This document shows positions 27,157 through 37,565 of a stretch of DNA of 64,000 nt, in pieces; position 1 is the stretch's first letter; every line of letters starts with the position of its first letter. A program made the position numbers and the translations under genes. This DNA comes from Rubellimicrobium roseum. GTDB taxonomy: Bacteria > Pseudomonadota > Alphaproteobacteria > Rhodobacterales > Rhodobacteraceae. Under the pieces are notes generated by a model that ran no database searches, was not told where the DNA came from, and was given only the letters and a program-made list of their open reading frames with translations. The DNA lies in NCBI RefSeq assembly GCF_006152145.1, contig NZ_VDFV01000011.1, positions 43,481 through 107,480 of the forward strand. Direction: 5' to 3'.

Positions 27157-27776
27157 ACCACCTCGGCCACGACCGCGCCCAGGGCGTGGTGCGCTTCCGC
27201 CTCGAAATGGATGCCGTCCTGCGGGCTCACCTCGATGACCTCCGCGGCATCGAGGAACGCCGCCCCTCGCGCCTCGGCCAGCGCCCGGTAAAGCGGCGCG
27301 AGCTGCCGCGACACCGCGCGCGCGCCGGTGAACTCCGACGCGATGGGCCCCTGCTCCAGAACCGGGGGCGGGCAGATCAGCAGCACGCGGAATCCCCCGT
27401 GCCGCGTCTGCATCTCCGGGCCCATGGCGATGTCCAGAAGCCCGGCGATCCCGGCCGCGACCTTTTCGGGCGTCGCGCCGAATCGGGTCTTCACGTCGTT
27501 GGTGCCCAGCAACAGCGTCATCGCGTCGATGGGGCCGTGGCTCTGGAGCGCGATCTTGATCCCCTCGCGCCCGTCCATGTGCGCGCCCATCACCGGGTCG
27601 GGGAACTGCGCCGTCCGCCCCGGCAGACCTTCCTCGACCACCTCCCAGCCGGGCAGGCGCCGGGCGGCCACCCGAGGCCAGCGCGTGTCGGCGTCGAAGC
27701 GGGCGTACTCCCCGCGCGTGACGATGGGCGGCGTGCCGTGGGTGTTGCTGTCGCCGAAGCACAGGAGGATGGGCAT
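27144..27776 (-). CDS. SGNH/GDSL hydrolase, arylesterase-like
   Basis: A 210-residue hydrolase of the SGNH fold. Nucleophile Ser10 lies in LLCFGDSNTHG, the oxyanion Asn93 in LLGTNDVK, and the Asp187/His190 pair in QDGIHF. There is no signal peptide, so it acts in the cytoplasm. The N-terminus resembles the arylesterase/acyl-CoA thioesterase I-like group; the substrate is unknown. It converges with xthA and is divergent from the thioredoxin-TPR gene. Confidence 0.85.
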   Translation of the reverse strand: MPILLCFGDSNTHGTPPIVTRGEYARFDADTRWPRVAARRLPGWEVVEEGLPGRTAQFPDPVMGAHMDGREGIKIALQSHGPIDAMTLLLGTNDVKTRFGATPEKVAAGIAGLLDIAMGPEMQTRHGGFRVLLICPPPVLEQGPIASEFTGARAVSRQLAPLYRALAEARGAAFLDAAEVIEVSPQDGIHFEAEAHHALGAVVAEVVGKL

Positions 27777-27894
27777 GAAAAGGGCTCCGATGGGGTCCGC
27801 GCCACGCTAGGCCGGAGCCCCGGAGCGGTCAAACGGCCCTTCACCTTCCCGTCCGGCGCACACATATAGCGGGGCAAGGATCAGGAGGGACATC

Positions 27895-28785
27895 ATGGCT
27901 CAGGCGGCGCAGGCGCAGCGCGACATCATCGACGGCACCGACGCGGGCTTCATGAAGGATGTGGTCGAGGCCTCGCAGGAGGTACCCGTCATCGTCGATT
28001 TCTGGGCGACCTGGTGCGGCCCCTGCAAGACGCTCGGCCCCGCGCTGGAAGCGGCGGTGACCAAGCAGAAGGGCAAGGTCCGGCTCGTCAAGATCGACGT
28101 GGACAAGAACCCCGCCTTCGCGGGCCAGCTCCGCGTGCAGTCGATCCCCACGGTCTACGCCTTCTGGCAGGGCCAGCCGGTGGACGGCTTCCAGGGCGCG
28201 CTGCCCGCCAGCCAGGTCGACCAGTTCGTCCAGAAGCTCGCCGACCTCGCCGGAGACGGCGGCCTGGGCGAGGCCATCGAGGCCGCCGAGGCCATGCTGG
28301 AGGAAGGCGCGGCCGTGGACGCCGCCCAGACCTTCGCCGCCATCCTGCAGGAGGAGCCCGAGAATCCCCGCGCCTATGCGGGCCTCGTCCGGGCCATGAT
28401 CCTCGCGGGGGACCTCGACCAGGCCGAGGCCATCCTGAACGGCGCTCCGGCCTCGATCGCGCTCAAGCCCGAGCTGGAGGCCGTGCGCGCCCAGATCGCG
28501 CTGGCCCGCCAGGCCGCCAAGGCCGGCCCGGTCGAGGAGTTGACCGCCCGCGTGGCGGCCGATCCCGCCGACCACCAGGCCCGCTTCGACCTCGCCACCG
28601 CGCTCCATGCCTCCGGCCGGGTGCAGGAGGCGGTGGACCAGCTCCTGGAGATCTTCCGGCGCGACCGCGAATGGAACGACGGCGCGGCCAAGGCGCAGCT
28701 CTTCCAGATCTTCGACGCGCTGCCGCCCAAGGACCCGATCGCGCTCGCCGGTCGGCGGAAACTCTCCTCTCTCATCTTTGCCTAA
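27895..28785 (+). CDS. Thioredoxin-TPR co-chaperone (YbbN/CnoX-like)
   Basis: The 296-residue protein joins an N-terminal thioredoxin domain (residues about 10-115) to a helical TPR-like region (about 125-290). The Trx active site is Cys41-Gly-Pro-Cys44 in WATWCGPCKTLG with cis-Pro in QSIPTVYAF. CnoX/YbbN proteins protect proteins from overoxidation and deliver them to GroEL or DnaK; E. coli YbbN has lost the CxxC, whereas this one retains it and so may also be redox-active. AGGAGGG precedes the ATG. It is 25 bp upstream of the LON-N gene. Confidence 0.88.
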   Translation: MAQAAQAQRDIIDGTDAGFMKDVVEASQEVPVIVDFWATWCGPCKTLGPALEAAVTKQKGKVRLVKIDVDKNPAFAGQLRVQSIPTVYAFWQGQPVDGFQGALPASQVDQFVQKLADLAGDGGLGEAIEAAEAMLEEGAAVDAAQTFAAILQEEPENPRAYAGLVRAMILAGDLDQAEAILNGAPASIALKPELEAVRAQIALARQAAKAGPVEELTARVAADPADHQARFDLATALHASGRVQEAVDQLLEIFRRDREWNDGAAKAQLFQIFDALPPKDPIALAGRRKLSSLIFA

Positions 28786-28810
28786 AGCACAGGCGGTCTA
28801 GATCCGACAC

Positions 28811-29452
28811 ATGCCACTGCCCGCTGAGCTGCCCGACACGATCGCGATATTCCCGTTGCCAGGGGCGCTCCTGCTGCCCCGGGCGCGCCTGCCGCTCCAC
28901 ATCTTCGAGCCGCGCTATCTCGCGATGGTGGAGGACGCGCTCAAGACGCCGGACCGGCTCATCGGCATGGTCCAGCCGCGCGAGACGCCGAACGGCCCGG
29001 ACAAGCTCCAGGCCATCGGCTGCGCCGGGCGGCTCTCGGCCTTCTCCGAGACCGAAGACGGGCGCTACATGATCACGCTCTCGGGCGTGTCGCGCTTCCG
29101 CATCCTTCACGAGGTCGAGGGCTTCACCCCCTATCGCCGCTGCGAGGTGTCCTGGACCGGCTTCGAGCGCGACCGCGGCGCCACCGAGAAGGACCCCGGC
29201 CTCGACCGCACGCCTTTCCTCGACCTGCTGAACCGCTTCTTCCAGACGCAGGGCCTGTCCACCGACTGGGATGCCGTGCGCGAAGCCGAGGACGAACTCC
29301 TCATCAATTCCCTGTCCATGCTCTGCCCCTTCCCGCCCGAGGACAAGCAGGCGCTCCTTGAAGCCCCGACGCTGCCCACCCGGCGCGAGACGCTCGTGAC
29401 GCTGATCGAGTTCGCGCTCCACGGCGGCGAGGCGGGCGAGGTGATGCAATGA
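28811..29452 (+). CDS. LON substrate-binding-domain protein
   Basis: A 213-residue stand-alone LON N-terminal (PUA-like) domain without ATPase or protease domains. The conserved start is [30 protein letters not shown]. Such proteins are common in alphaproteobacteria; a role in substrate handling is guessed from the domain and not known. It lies between the thioredoxin-TPR gene and the Trm112-like gene, overlapping the latter by four bases (ATGA). Confidence 0.88.
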   Translation: MPLPAELPDTIAIFPLPGALLLPRARLPLHIFEPRYLAMVEDALKTPDRLIGMVQPRETPNGPDKLQAIGCAGRLSAFSETEDGRYMITLSGVSRFRILHEVEGFTPYRRCEVSWTGFERDRGATEKDPGLDRTPFLDLLNRFFQTQGLSTDWDAVREAEDELLINSLSMLCPFPPEDKQALLEAPTLPTRRETLVTLIEFALHGGEAGEVMQ

Positions 29453-29661
29453 CCGACCCGACCGCCTCCATGTCCGAGGAGCCCCGCCTCCCCGGCTTCG
29501 ACCCCCGCATGCTCGAGGCCCTGGTTTGCCCGCAGACCCACGGCGTGCTGACCTATGACGCCGAGCGGCAGGAGCTGATCTCCCGCGCCGCCCATCTCGC
29601 CTATCCGATCCGGGACGGCATCCCGATCATGCTGGCCTCCGAGGCGCGCGGCCTCGACTGA
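29449..29661 (+). CDS. Trm112/UPF0434-family small protein
   Basis: A 70-residue protein with the Trm112 core: [17 protein letters not shown] and [15 protein letters not shown]. Zinc-binding versions have four cysteines; this one keeps only Cys27, so it is unlikely to bind zinc in the usual way. Trm112 partners activate methyltransferases in eukaryotes and archaea; the bacterial role is unclear. It is coupled to the LON-N gene by an ATGA overlap. The start at 29449 adds a 17-residue leader compared with E. coli YcaR-type proteins. Confidence 0.82.
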   Translation: MTDPTASMSEEPRLPGFDPRMLEALVCPQTHGVLTYDAERQELISRAAHLAYPIRDGIPIMLASEARGLD

Positions 29662-29742
29662 CGCGAAATCGCACGGGCCGGCCCTAGCGGACCGGCCCCG
29701 GCAATCCCTATCTCCCTGCCGAAGCGAGACAGGGAGAGACTC

Positions 29743-30480
29743 ATGCTCAAGAACATCCTCGGCAGCCTCGGTATCGGCGGCGCCAGCGTCGACACCGTCC
29801 TCCACGACGCCGAGGTCGAGGTGGGCGGCCTCATCACCGGCGAGGTGCGCATAAAGGGCGGCGAGGTCGCGCAGGAGATCGGCGACGTGGTGCTGGAGTT
29901 GGTGACGCGCTGCGTGGTCGAGACGCGGGGCGACGACAAGGTCTATGCCGAGATCGCGCTGGGCACCGTCCATCTCGACCCGGGCCCCATCGGACCGCGC
30001 GACAGCCGCGTCCTGCCCTTCCGCATCCCGCTGCCGCCCTCGGCGCCGCTGACCGTGGGCTCCACCTCGACGGTGCTGCGGACCCGGCTCGACATCGCCC
30101 GCGCGGTCGACGCCCGCGACAGCGACCGCGTGCGCGTCCTGCCTACCCGCGCCATGGACGCGGTGTTCCGGGGGATGGAGCGCGCGGGCTTCCGACTTGC
30201 CGAGACCGAGGTGGAATACAGCCCCCGCCGCGCGAACCCCTTCGTGCAGGAGTTCGACTTCAAGCCGATGTCCTATGGCGACTATGGCATCGAGGAGGTC
30301 GAGATCTCCTTCGCGCCCGCGCCCGGCGGCATCGAGGTGATGCTGACCGTGGACAACCGGGGCGGCATCTTCAAGCTCGGCGGCGAGCGGACGGCGCGGT
30401 TCCGCGTCACCGATGCCGAGGCCGACCGGCTCGACATGGCCGCCGAGCTGCGTCGCTCGATCAACGCGCTCCGCCGCTGA
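29743..30480 (+). CDS. spo0M: Spo0M-like arrestin-fold protein
   Basis: A 245-residue protein of the SpoOM family, an arrestin-like beta-sandwich named from Bacillus but widespread in non-sporulators. Family segments seen are LHDAEVEVGGLITGEVRIKGG near the start, RVLPFRIPLPPSAPLTVG in the middle and MSYGDYGIEEVEISF near the end. No catalytic residues are expected. The 3' end overlaps the convergent ubiH-like gene by 20 bp. The role is unknown in alphaproteobacteria; scaffold or stress functions are guesses. Confidence 0.85.
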   Translation: MLKNILGSLGIGGASVDTVLHDAEVEVGGLITGEVRIKGGEVAQEIGDVVLELVTRCVVETRGDDKVYAEIALGTVHLDPGPIGPRDSRVLPFRIPLPPSAPLTVGSTSTVLRTRLDIARAVDARDSDRVRVLPTRAMDAVFRGMERAGFRLAETEVEYSPRRANPFVQEFDFKPMSYGDYGIEEVEISFAPAPGGIEVMLTVDNRGGIFKLGGERTARFRVTDAEADRLDMAAELRRSINALRR

Positions 30481-31732
30481 CGGCCCGCGCGGAGGGCCGG
30501 GCCGCAGCCCGGTCCTCGGCCCGCATCAGCCGCGGCAGGTCCCCGGTCAGCCCCGCCGCTTCGCGGATAAAGGCGCGCCGAAGCGGCGGCAGGCGGTTCA
30601 CGAGCCCGAGCCCGAGATCCCGCACCAGCCGCAGGGGCCGCGAATCGTTCGAGAAGAGCCGGTTGAACCCGTCCGTGGTCCACGCCAGCGTCGCCGTGTC
30701 GAAGCGCCGCCAGCGCGCGTAGCGGTCCAGCACCGGGGCGCTGCCGATGTCCTCGCCCCGCGCCCGCGCCTCGGCCAGCACGTCCGCGAGCGCCGCCACG
30801 TCCCGGAGCCCCGCGTTCAGCCCCTGGCCCGCGATCGGGTGCATTCCGTGCGCCGCGTCCCCGACCAGCGCGAGGCGCGGCCCCGTCAGGCTCTTGGCCA
30901 GCGTCAGGCCAAGCGGATAGGCGAAGCGCGGCCCGTCGAGCCGGATCCCGCCCAGGAAGCTGCCGAAGACCGGCCGCAGCGCCGCGAGGAACCGGTCGTC
31001 GTCCATGGCCATCAGCGCCTGCGCCCGCGCGTCCGTCTCGCTCCAGACGATGGAGGAGCGGTTGCCCGTCAGCGGCAGGATCGCGAGCGGTCCCGACGGC
31101 AGGAAGAGCTGGTGGGCCGTGCCGCGATGCGACTTCTCGTGCGCGACCGTGCAGGTCACGGCCGTCTGGCCATAGCGCCAGCCCATCCGCCCGATGCCCG
31201 CGCGCCGCGCGGTCCCGCTCTCGCGGCCGTCCGCGCCGATCAGGAGCCGTCCCTCGATCCGCCGCCCGTCGGCCAGCGTCGCGACGACCGACGTGGGCCC
31301 CACCTCCTGCGTCACCACCGCGGCGCCGGCCAGGATCGTCACGCCCGGCGTCTCGTCGAGGCTGGCGTCCAGCGCCGCGCGCAGGTGCCGGTCCTCGACC
31401 ATGTGGCCCATGGGGCCTTCCTCGATCTCGGCATGGTCGAAGGCCAGGCTGAGCGGCGAGGGTGCCTCGCCCGGCCGCCCGTCCGCGACCTTGATGGCGA
31501 GCATGGGCTGGGCCTGGTTCGCCACCCGCGCCCAGACGCCGAGATTGGCGAGAAGCCGGCGCGAGGCCAGCGCCAGCGCGTAGGATCGTCCGTCGTAGGG
31601 CTGGTCGCCCGTCGCGCGGGGCCGGGCGTCCACCAGGGTGACGGACAGGCCTTCGCGCGCCAGGGCCAGGGCCAGGGCCGGGCCGGCGAGGCCCCCGCCC
31701 ACGATCACGGTATCGGATATCGCATCGGTCAT
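30461..31732 (-). CDS. UbiH/UbiF/COQ6-family FAD monooxygenase
   Basis: A flavin hydroxylase expected to act on the ubiquinone ring. The 423-residue protein has the dinucleotide motif VIVGGGLAGPALAL (8-21), the central RHLRAALD segment and the FAD ribityl motif GDAAHGMHPIAGQGLNAGL. Members of this family hydroxylate different ring positions and I cannot assign UbiH, UbiF or UbiL from sequence alone. It is convergent with spo0M (20-bp overlap) and divergent from the amidase. Confidence 0.88.
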   Translation of the reverse strand: MTDAISDTVIVGGGLAGPALALALAREGLSVTLVDARPRATGDQPYDGRSYALALASRRLLANLGVWARVANQAQPMLAIKVADGRPGEAPSPLSLAFDHAEIEEGPMGHMVEDRHLRAALDASLDETPGVTILAGAAVVTQEVGPTSVVATLADGRRIEGRLLIGADGRESGTARRAGIGRMGWRYGQTAVTCTVAHEKSHRGTAHQLFLPSGPLAILPLTGNRSSIVWSETDARAQALMAMDDDRFLAALRPVFGSFLGGIRLDGPRFAYPLGLTLAKSLTGPRLALVGDAAHGMHPIAGQGLNAGLRDVAALADVLAEARARGEDIGSAPVLDRYARWRRFDTATLAWTTDGFNRLFSNDSRPLRLVRDLGLGLVNRLPPLRRAFIREAAGLTGDLPRLMRAEDRAAARPSARAVSGGAR

Positions 31733-31817
31733 GGCCGACTAGATGGAGCGCGCAGGCGCCATTGTCCATGCGGGGCGGCCTGCGCTAGCTCTGTAGCGGG
31801 CAGGGCAGGGGGGCGGA

Positions 31818-33140
31818 ATGGACTGGGCCACGACCACGGCGGCGGAACTGGGCCGCGCCATCGACGCGGGTCGGGCGGACCCGCTGGAGGTGACGGAGGC
31901 GCTTCTCGCCGCCATCGAGGCCCACGAGCTGGGCCCCCGCATCTACGCCCGCACGACCCCCGAACGCGCCCGCGTCGAGGCCCGCGCCGCCCGCGACCGC
32001 GCCAGGTCCGGCCTCCGCCGCGGCCTGCTGGACGGCGTGCCCCTGTCGTGGAAGGACCTCTTCGACAGCGCCGGGACCCGCACCGAGGCCGGGACCTCGC
32101 TCCTCGCCGGACGCATCCCCGACCGCGACGCCGCCGTGCTGGAGACGGCCATGCTCGCCGGCACCGTCTGCCTGGGCAAGACCCACATGACCGAGTTCGC
32201 CTTCTCGGGCCTGGGCCTCAACCCCGCGACGGCCACGCCGCCCAACCGGCACGATCCCGCTCGGCTCGCGGGGGGCTCCTCCTCCGGCGCCGCCGCGTCG
32301 CTGGCCTACGGGCTCGCGGCCGGCGCCATCGGCTCGGACACCGGCGGCTCGATCCGCCTGCCCGCCGCCTGGAACGACCTCGTGGGCTTCAAGCCGACGC
32401 ACGGCGCGCTGCCGCTGGACGGCGTGGTGCCGCTCTGCCCGTCCTTCGACACCGCGGGCCCGCTCGCCCGCAGCGTCGAGGACGCGGCGCTCCTGTGGGA
32501 GGCGCTGGGCGGTCCTCGCGTCGACCTCGCGGGGGCTAGCCTCGGAGGCGTCCGGCTCGCCGTCCTGCGCACCGTCGTGGGCGACGGACTGGAGGAGGCC
32601 CCCGCCCGCGCGCTTGCCGCGGCCTGCGACGCGCTCGCCCGCGCGGGGGCTAGGGTCGAGGAATTGGACCTTCCGGACCTTCCCCGCGCCTATGAGTTGG
32701 GTGGTCCCCTCTACGCGGCCGAGGCCTGGGCCTCGTGGCGCGAGGTGATCGCCCCCGCGCCCGAGCGGGTCTTCCCGCCCGTCCTCGCCCGCGTCCACAT
32801 GGGTCGCGACGTCCTGGCCGCCGACTATCTCGCGGCGATGGAGGAACTGCGCCGCATCCGCGCCCGCGCGCAGGCCACCGTGGCGGGCTTCGACGCGGTC
32901 CTCTGCGCCACCGCGCCGATCCTGCCGCCTCTCGCCGCCGCGATGGAGGCGGACCACGAGGCCTTCCGCACCACGAACCTCCTGGCCCTGCGCAACACGC
33001 GGATGGCGAATCTCCTGGAGCTCTGCTCGCTGTCGATTCCCGCCGGCCTGCCCTCCTGCGGGCTCCTGCTCAGCGCCCGTCCGGGCCGGGACGGACAGTT
33101 GTTAAGATTGGGGCAGGCCATGTTAAGGATCATGGCCTAG
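31818..33140 (+). CDS. Amidase-signature-family hydrolase
   Basis: A 440-residue amidase. The Ser-cisSer-Lys triad is intact: Lys79 (PLSWKDLF), cis-Ser154 in AGGSSSGAAA and nucleophile Ser178 in SDTGGSIRLP; the numbering coincides with that of GatA. It is not GatA, because gatB and gatC are absent and the C-terminal half differs. The substrate is unknown. It is 121 bp upstream of dapC in the amidase-dapC-ftsK order found in related genomes, as I recall. Confidence 0.87.
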   Translation: MDWATTTAAELGRAIDAGRADPLEVTEALLAAIEAHELGPRIYARTTPERARVEARAARDRARSGLRRGLLDGVPLSWKDLFDSAGTRTEAGTSLLAGRIPDRDAAVLETAMLAGTVCLGKTHMTEFAFSGLGLNPATATPPNRHDPARLAGGSSSGAAASLAYGLAAGAIGSDTGGSIRLPAAWNDLVGFKPTHGALPLDGVVPLCPSFDTAGPLARSVEDAALLWEALGGPRVDLAGASLGGVRLAVLRTVVGDGLEEAPARALAAACDALARAGARVEELDLPDLPRAYELGGPLYAAEAWASWREVIAPAPERVFPPVLARVHMGRDVLAADYLAAMEELRRIRARAQATVAGFDAVLCATAPILPPLAAAMEADHEAFRTTNLLALRNTRMANLLELCSLSIPAGLPSCGLLLSARPGRDGQLLRLGQAMLRIMA

Positions 33141-33261
33141 ATGCCACAGACCCCCCCGGCCGCCCTCCCGATTCGTCCTTGGATTTCTGGACAGCGTGGC
33201 GAAGGGGACGATACTCTTGTCCCGAGCCGGGGCAGCAACGACCTCGGAACATGAGGCGGTA

Positions 33262-34440
33262 ATGGCGGCTCCTGCGCGGTTCTCGGACCTTCCGGACTAT
33301 GCGTTTCCGCGCCTGCGGAAGCTTCTCGACGGGCACGCGCCCGGGGGCGAGCCCATCGCCATGTCCATCGGAGAGCCGACCCATCCCATGCCCCCCTTCG
33401 TGGGAGAGGTGATCGCGGCGAACCTTCAGGGCTTCGCCTCCTATCCGCCGAACGAGGGCACGCCCGAGCTTCTCGCCGCCATCTCCGGCTGGCTCGGCCG
33501 GCGCTACGACGTCGAGGTCGCGCCCGACCGGCTCCTCGCGCTCAACGGCACGCGCGAAGGGCTCTACAACGTCGCCATGGCGCTCTGCCCCGAGACCAAG
33601 AACGGCCAGAGGCCAGTCGTGCTGGTCCCGAACCCCTTCTACCAGGTCTACATGGTCGCCGCGCTGTCGGTCGGGGCCGAGCCCGTCTTCGTCCCCGCGA
33701 CCGACGCGACCGGGCACCTGCCCGACTACGCGTCCTTGCCGCCCGAGGTGCTGGACCGCACGGCGATGGCCTATGTCTGCTCGCCCGCCAACCCGCAGGG
33801 CGCGGTGGCCGACCGGGCCTACTGGACGACGCTCCTGCAACTGGCCAAGAGGCATGACTTCGTCGTCCTCGCCGACGAATGCTATTCCGAGGTCTACCGC
33901 GACGCGCCCCCCGACGGGGCGCTGGCCGCCGCGCAGGCGCTGGGCGCCGACCCCGAGCGGCTCGTGGTCTTCCACTCCCTCTCCAAGCGGTCCAACCTCG
34001 CGGGGCTCCGCTCCGGCTTCGCCGCAGGGGGGGCAGGGGCCATCGCCCGGATGCGCCAGCTTCGCAACTACGCGGGCGCCCCCCTGCCGCTGCCCCTCCA
34101 GCGCGTGGCCGAGCGTGCCTGGGCCGACGAGGGCCACGTCGCCGCCTCCCGCGCGCTCTACCAGGAGAAGTACCGCCTCGCGGACGAGATCCTGGGCGAC
34201 GTGCCGGGCTACCGGCCGCCTCAGGCGGGCTTCTTCCTCTGGTTGCCCGTCGAGGACGGCGAAGCCGCAACGCTCCGCCTCTGGCGCGAGGCGGGCCTCC
34301 GCGTCCTGCCCGGCGCCTATCTCGCCAAGGATGCGGGACAGGGGAACCCGGGGCAGGGCTATATCCGCGTGGCGCTCGTGGCGGGCGCATCCGACGTGCG
34401 GCGGGGCCTCGGGCTCCTCCGCGATGTGCTGTACCGATAA
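33262..34440 (+). CDS. dapC: N-succinyldiaminopimelate aminotransferase-type enzyme
   Basis: A class I PLP aminotransferase of 392 residues in the alphaproteobacterial DapC group. The N-terminus [15 protein letters not shown] and [17 protein letters not shown] are characteristic. PLP-binding Lys242 lies in [16 protein letters not shown], with [10 protein letters not shown] upstream and the Asp/Tyr of [12 protein letters not shown] contacting the cofactor. The expected reaction is transamination of N-succinyl-2-amino-6-ketopimelate in lysine/DAP synthesis. The ATG at 33262 is preferred to 33196, having a GAGGCGG site and the conserved start. It ends 11 bp before ftsK. Confidence 0.85.
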   Translation: MAAPARFSDLPDYAFPRLRKLLDGHAPGGEPIAMSIGEPTHPMPPFVGEVIAANLQGFASYPPNEGTPELLAAISGWLGRRYDVEVAPDRLLALNGTREGLYNVAMALCPETKNGQRPVVLVPNPFYQVYMVAALSVGAEPVFVPATDATGHLPDYASLPPEVLDRTAMAYVCSPANPQGAVADRAYWTTLLQLAKRHDFVVLADECYSEVYRDAPPDGALAAAQALGADPERLVVFHSLSKRSNLAGLRSGFAAGGAGAIARMRQLRNYAGAPLPLPLQRVAERAWADEGHVAASRALYQEKYRLADEILGDVPGYRPPQAGFFLWLPVEDGEAATLRLWREAGLRVLPGAYLAKDAGQGNPGQGYIRVALVAGASDVRRGLGLLRDVLYR

Positions 34441-34451
34441 GGAGGCGTTCC

Positions 34452-37400
34452 ATGGCCTATCAGACCCGCGACCGCGCCCCCCTCCTCGACAGCGACACCC
34501 AGGCCGCCCTGGAGAAGCGCGGCAAGGAGCTCCTGGGCTTCACGCTCCTCGCCCTGGGGCTGCTCGCGGCGGTGATGCTCGGCACCTACTCGCCCGAGGA
34601 CCCGAACTGGCTCCTGGCCTCGGACGCGCCGACGGGAAACTGGCTCGGCCGCTTCGGCGCCTCGGTCGCGCATCCCCTGATGATGATCGTGGGCCGCGCC
34701 TCCTGGGCGATCCCCCTCGTGCTGCTCGCCTGGGGCCTGCGCCACGCCATCCATCGGTCCGAGGAGCGCGCGCGCGCCGTCTTCGCTCCCATCCTCGTGG
34801 CCGCGCTGGCCGCCGCCTTCGCCGCGCTGCCGCCGGGCGAGGGCTGGAGCCAGAGCTACGGCGCGGGCGGCCTCTTCGGCGACACGGCGCTGGGCTTCGT
34901 GCTCACGGTGCTGCCGCTGGGCACCATCCTCGTCTCCCTCCTCGTCTGGGCGGGCACGCTGGCGCTCGGCTTCTACGTCCTGGGCGTGACGCGGGCCGAG
35001 ATCCGCACCGCCCGCGCCCGCACGGGCCTCGCGCTGGTCCTGGCCTATGCCTGGGCGCTGCGGAACGGCGGCCGGGCGCTCCTCGTGGCGCTCGATGTCT
35101 ACGAGCATGTCCACGCCCGCACCCGCGCCTTCCTGGCCGAGCGTGCGGCCCACGCGGCCGAGCGCGCCCGCGAGGCCGCGGCCCGGCCGCCCCGCGCCCT
35201 GCCCGCGCCTACGGAGCCGGGCATGCCCGCCGTGGACCCGGTGCCGCTCCGCACGACCATCCGTCGCGCGCCCGATCCCTCGCGCAGCCATGTCATGCCG
35301 CCGCCGCCCTTCGCCAAGGTCCCCCCGGCGCCCGAGCCGCAGGACGACCTCGACCTGCTGGACGACGACGCCTTCTGGCAGGACACCGCCCCGGCGCTGC
35401 CCCCGATCCCGCCCGCGCCCTCCTTCCTGGCGGCCTCGGCGCCCGACCACGCCCCCGAATCGGGCCCGCGCGGGGCGGGCTTCCTGTCGGGTCTCCTGCG
35501 CCGGACCCGGCCCGAGCCCGAGCCCGAGCCCGAAGCCGTGGCTGTCCACGATCTGCCCGAGGACCCGGAAACCGACGAACGTATCCGCGCCCGCATCGGC
35601 GACGCGATCCGCGCCCGCAAGCAGCCACCGCCGGTTACGCGACCCGTCGAGGCGTTCGAGCCGGAGCCCGTCGAGGCCGACCCGTTCGAGGCCGACCCGT
35701 TCGAGGCCGATGCCTTCGACCCGCTGCTCCCCGAGCCGGCGCAGGCGCCGCGCCGTCCCGCGCCGGCAATCGAGCCGGCCATGCCCCGTCGCGTCGAGGC
35801 GCCCCCGGCGCCCGCGTCCCGCGCGCCCGAACCCCGGCAGCCCGAGCCTGTCGAGGCGCTCGCCCTCGACGACGAGGACGAGCCCTTCGATGCCGAGATC
35901 CCGGTCGATCCCGCCCCGATGCCCGAGCCGCCGCGCCCCGCGCCCCGTGCGGTCGCGCCTGCGGCTCCCGCCGCCGCGCCCCGGCCCGCGCCCAAGCCGG
36001 TCGCGCCCCGGATGCCGGCCGTGATCGACTACGTGCCGCCGCCGCTCGATCTCCTGACCGATCCCGCGGACGTGCAGCGCCATCACCTGCCCGACGCCCA
36101 GCTCGCCGACAACGCCCGCTCGCTCGAGCAGGTGCTCGACGACTTCGGCGTGAAGGGCGAGATCGTCTCGGTCCGCCCCGGCCCCGTCGTCACCATGTAC
36201 GAGCTGGAGCCTGCCCCGGGCCTCAAGGCCAGCCGCGTCATCGGCCTGGCCGACGACATCGCCCGCAACATGTCGGCCCTCTCGGCCCGCGTCTCGACCG
36301 TTCCCGGCCGCAACGTCATCGGCATCGAGCTGCCCAACGACAAGCGCGAGAAGGTCGTCCTGCGCGAGATCCTGGCCGCCCGCGCCTTCGACGACGCCCA
36401 GATCCGCCTGCCTCTCGCGCTGGGCAAGGACATCGGGGGCGAGCCCGTGGTCGCCAACCTCGCCAAGATGCCCCACCTGCTGATCGCGGGGACCACCGGC
36501 TCGGGCAAGTCGGTGGCCATCAACACCATGATCCTGTCGCTCCTCTACCGGCTCACGCCCGAGGAATGCCGGCTCATAATGATCGACCCCAAGATGCTGG
36601 AGCTGTCGGTCTACGACGGCATCCCGCACCTGCTCTCCCCCGTGGTCACCGATCCCAAGAAGGCGGTCGTCGCCCTCAAGTGGGTCGTGGGCGAGATGGA
36701 GGAGCGCTACCGCAAGATGTCCAAGATGGGCGTCCGCAACATCGAGGGCTACAACGGCCGCGTCCGCGACGCGCTCGAACGCGGCGAGATGTTCTCGCGC
36801 ACCGTCCAGACCGGCTTCGACGACGAGACGGGCGATCCCATCTTCGAGACCGAGGAGATCCAGCCCGAGATCCTGCCCTTCATCGTCGTCATCGTGGACG
36901 AGATGGCCGACCTGATGATGGTCGCCGGCAAGGAGATCGAGGCCTGCATCCAGCGCCTCGCCCAGATGGCGCGGGCCTCGGGCATCCACCTCATCATGGC
37001 GACACAGCGCCCTTCGGTGGACGTCATCACCGGCACGATCAAGGCCAACTTTCCGACCCGGATCTCCTTCCAGGTCACCTCCAAGATCGACTCGCGCACC
37101 ATCCTCGGGGAGCAAGGGGCCGAGCAGCTCCTGGGCCAGGGCGACATGCTCTATATGGCGGGCGGCGGGCGGATCACCCGCATTCACGGTCCCTTCTGCT
37201 CGGATGAGGAGGTCGAGGAGATCGTGACCTACCTCAAGGGCTTCGGCCCGCCCGACTACGTGGGCGCCGTGCTGGAGGAACCCCCGGAAGAGACCGAGAG
37301 CCCCACCGCCACCCCCACGGGCAACGAGACCGAGGACGCGCTCTACGACATGGCCGTGCAGATCGTGGCGCGCGACCGCAAGTGCTCCACCAGCTACATC

Positions 37401-37526
37401 CAGCGCAAGCTCGCCATCGGCTACAACAAGGCCGCGCGCCTCGTGGAGCAGATGGAGGAGCAGGGCGTCGTCACGCCCGCCAACCATGTCGGCAAGCGCG
37501 AGATCCTGGTCCCCGAGCCGCATTGA
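34452..37526 (+). CDS. ftsK: DNA translocase FtsK
   Basis: FtsK anchors at the septum and pumps the chromosome terminus to XerCD. The 1024-residue protein has four or so N-terminal membrane segments (about 28-185), a long Pro/Glu/Ala-rich linker (to about 525) that includes a short EADPF repeat, then the RecA-like motor: Walker A GTTGSGKS at 680-687 and Walker [11 protein letters not shown] around 814-821. The DNA-reading gamma winged helix is at the C-terminus ([20 protein letters not shown]). GGAGG lies just before the ATG. It follows dapC closely. Confidence 0.96.
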   Translation: MAYQTRDRAPLLDSDTQAALEKRGKELLGFTLLALGLLAAVMLGTYSPEDPNWLLASDAPTGNWLGRFGASVAHPLMMIVGRASWAIPLVLLAWGLRHAIHRSEERARAVFAPILVAALAAAFAALPPGEGWSQSYGAGGLFGDTALGFVLTVLPLGTILVSLLVWAGTLALGFYVLGVTRAEIRTARARTGLALVLAYAWALRNGGRALLVALDVYEHVHARTRAFLAERAAHAAERAREAAARPPRALPAPTEPGMPAVDPVPLRTTIRRAPDPSRSHVMPPPPFAKVPPAPEPQDDLDLLDDDAFWQDTAPALPPIPPAPSFLAASAPDHAPESGPRGAGFLSGLLRRTRPEPEPEPEAVAVHDLPEDPETDERIRARIGDAIRARKQPPPVTRPVEAFEPEPVEADPFEADPFEADAFDPLLPEPAQAPRRPAPAIEPAMPRRVEAPPAPASRAPEPRQPEPVEALALDDEDEPFDAEIPVDPAPMPEPPRPAPRAVAPAAPAAAPRPAPKPVAPRMPAVIDYVPPPLDLLTDPADVQRHHLPDAQLADNARSLEQVLDDFGVKGEIVSVRPGPVVTMYELEPAPGLKASRVIGLADDIARNMSALSARVSTVPGRNVIGIELPNDKREKVVLREILAARAFDDAQIRLPLALGKDIGGEPVVANLAKMPHLLIAGTTGSGKSVAINTMILSLLYRLTPEECRLIMIDPKMLELSVYDGIPHLLSPVVTDPKKAVVALKWVVGEMEERYRKMSKMGVRNIEGYNGRVRDALERGEMFSRTVQTGFDDETGDPIFETEEIQPEILPFIVVIVDEMADLMMVAGKEIEACIQRLAQMARASGIHLIMATQRPSVDVITGTIKANFPTRISFQVTSKIDSRTILGEQGAEQLLGQGDMLYMAGGGRITRIHGPFCSDEEVEEIVTYLKGFGPPDYVGAVLEEPPEETESPTATPTGNETEDALYDMAVQIVARDRKCSTSYIQRKLAIGYNKAARLVEQMEEQGVVTPANHVGKREILVPEPH

Positions 37527-37532
37527 CCGGCC

Positions 37533-37565
37533 GGCCCCCCCTCCCCTGCCGGGGTGGGGGGCCTT
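37533..37565. terminator. GC-rich hairpin between ftsK and dps
   Basis: GGCCCCCCCTCCCC (37533-37546) pairs imperfectly with GGGGTGGGGGGCC (37551-37563) around TGCC. It fills the 37-bp gap between the convergent stops of ftsK and dps and could serve both; there is no T-run. Confidence 0.45.

Noticed and set aside
31818..33140. Amidase as GatA
   Set aside because: Active-site numbering fits, but gatB and gatC are absent and the C-terminal half is unlike GatA.
34359..37523. Open frame of over 1,000 codons antisense to ftsK
   Set aside because: In DNA this GC-rich, non-coding frames stay open for long stretches. The product is low-complexity and matches no family, while the sense frame has every FtsK motif.
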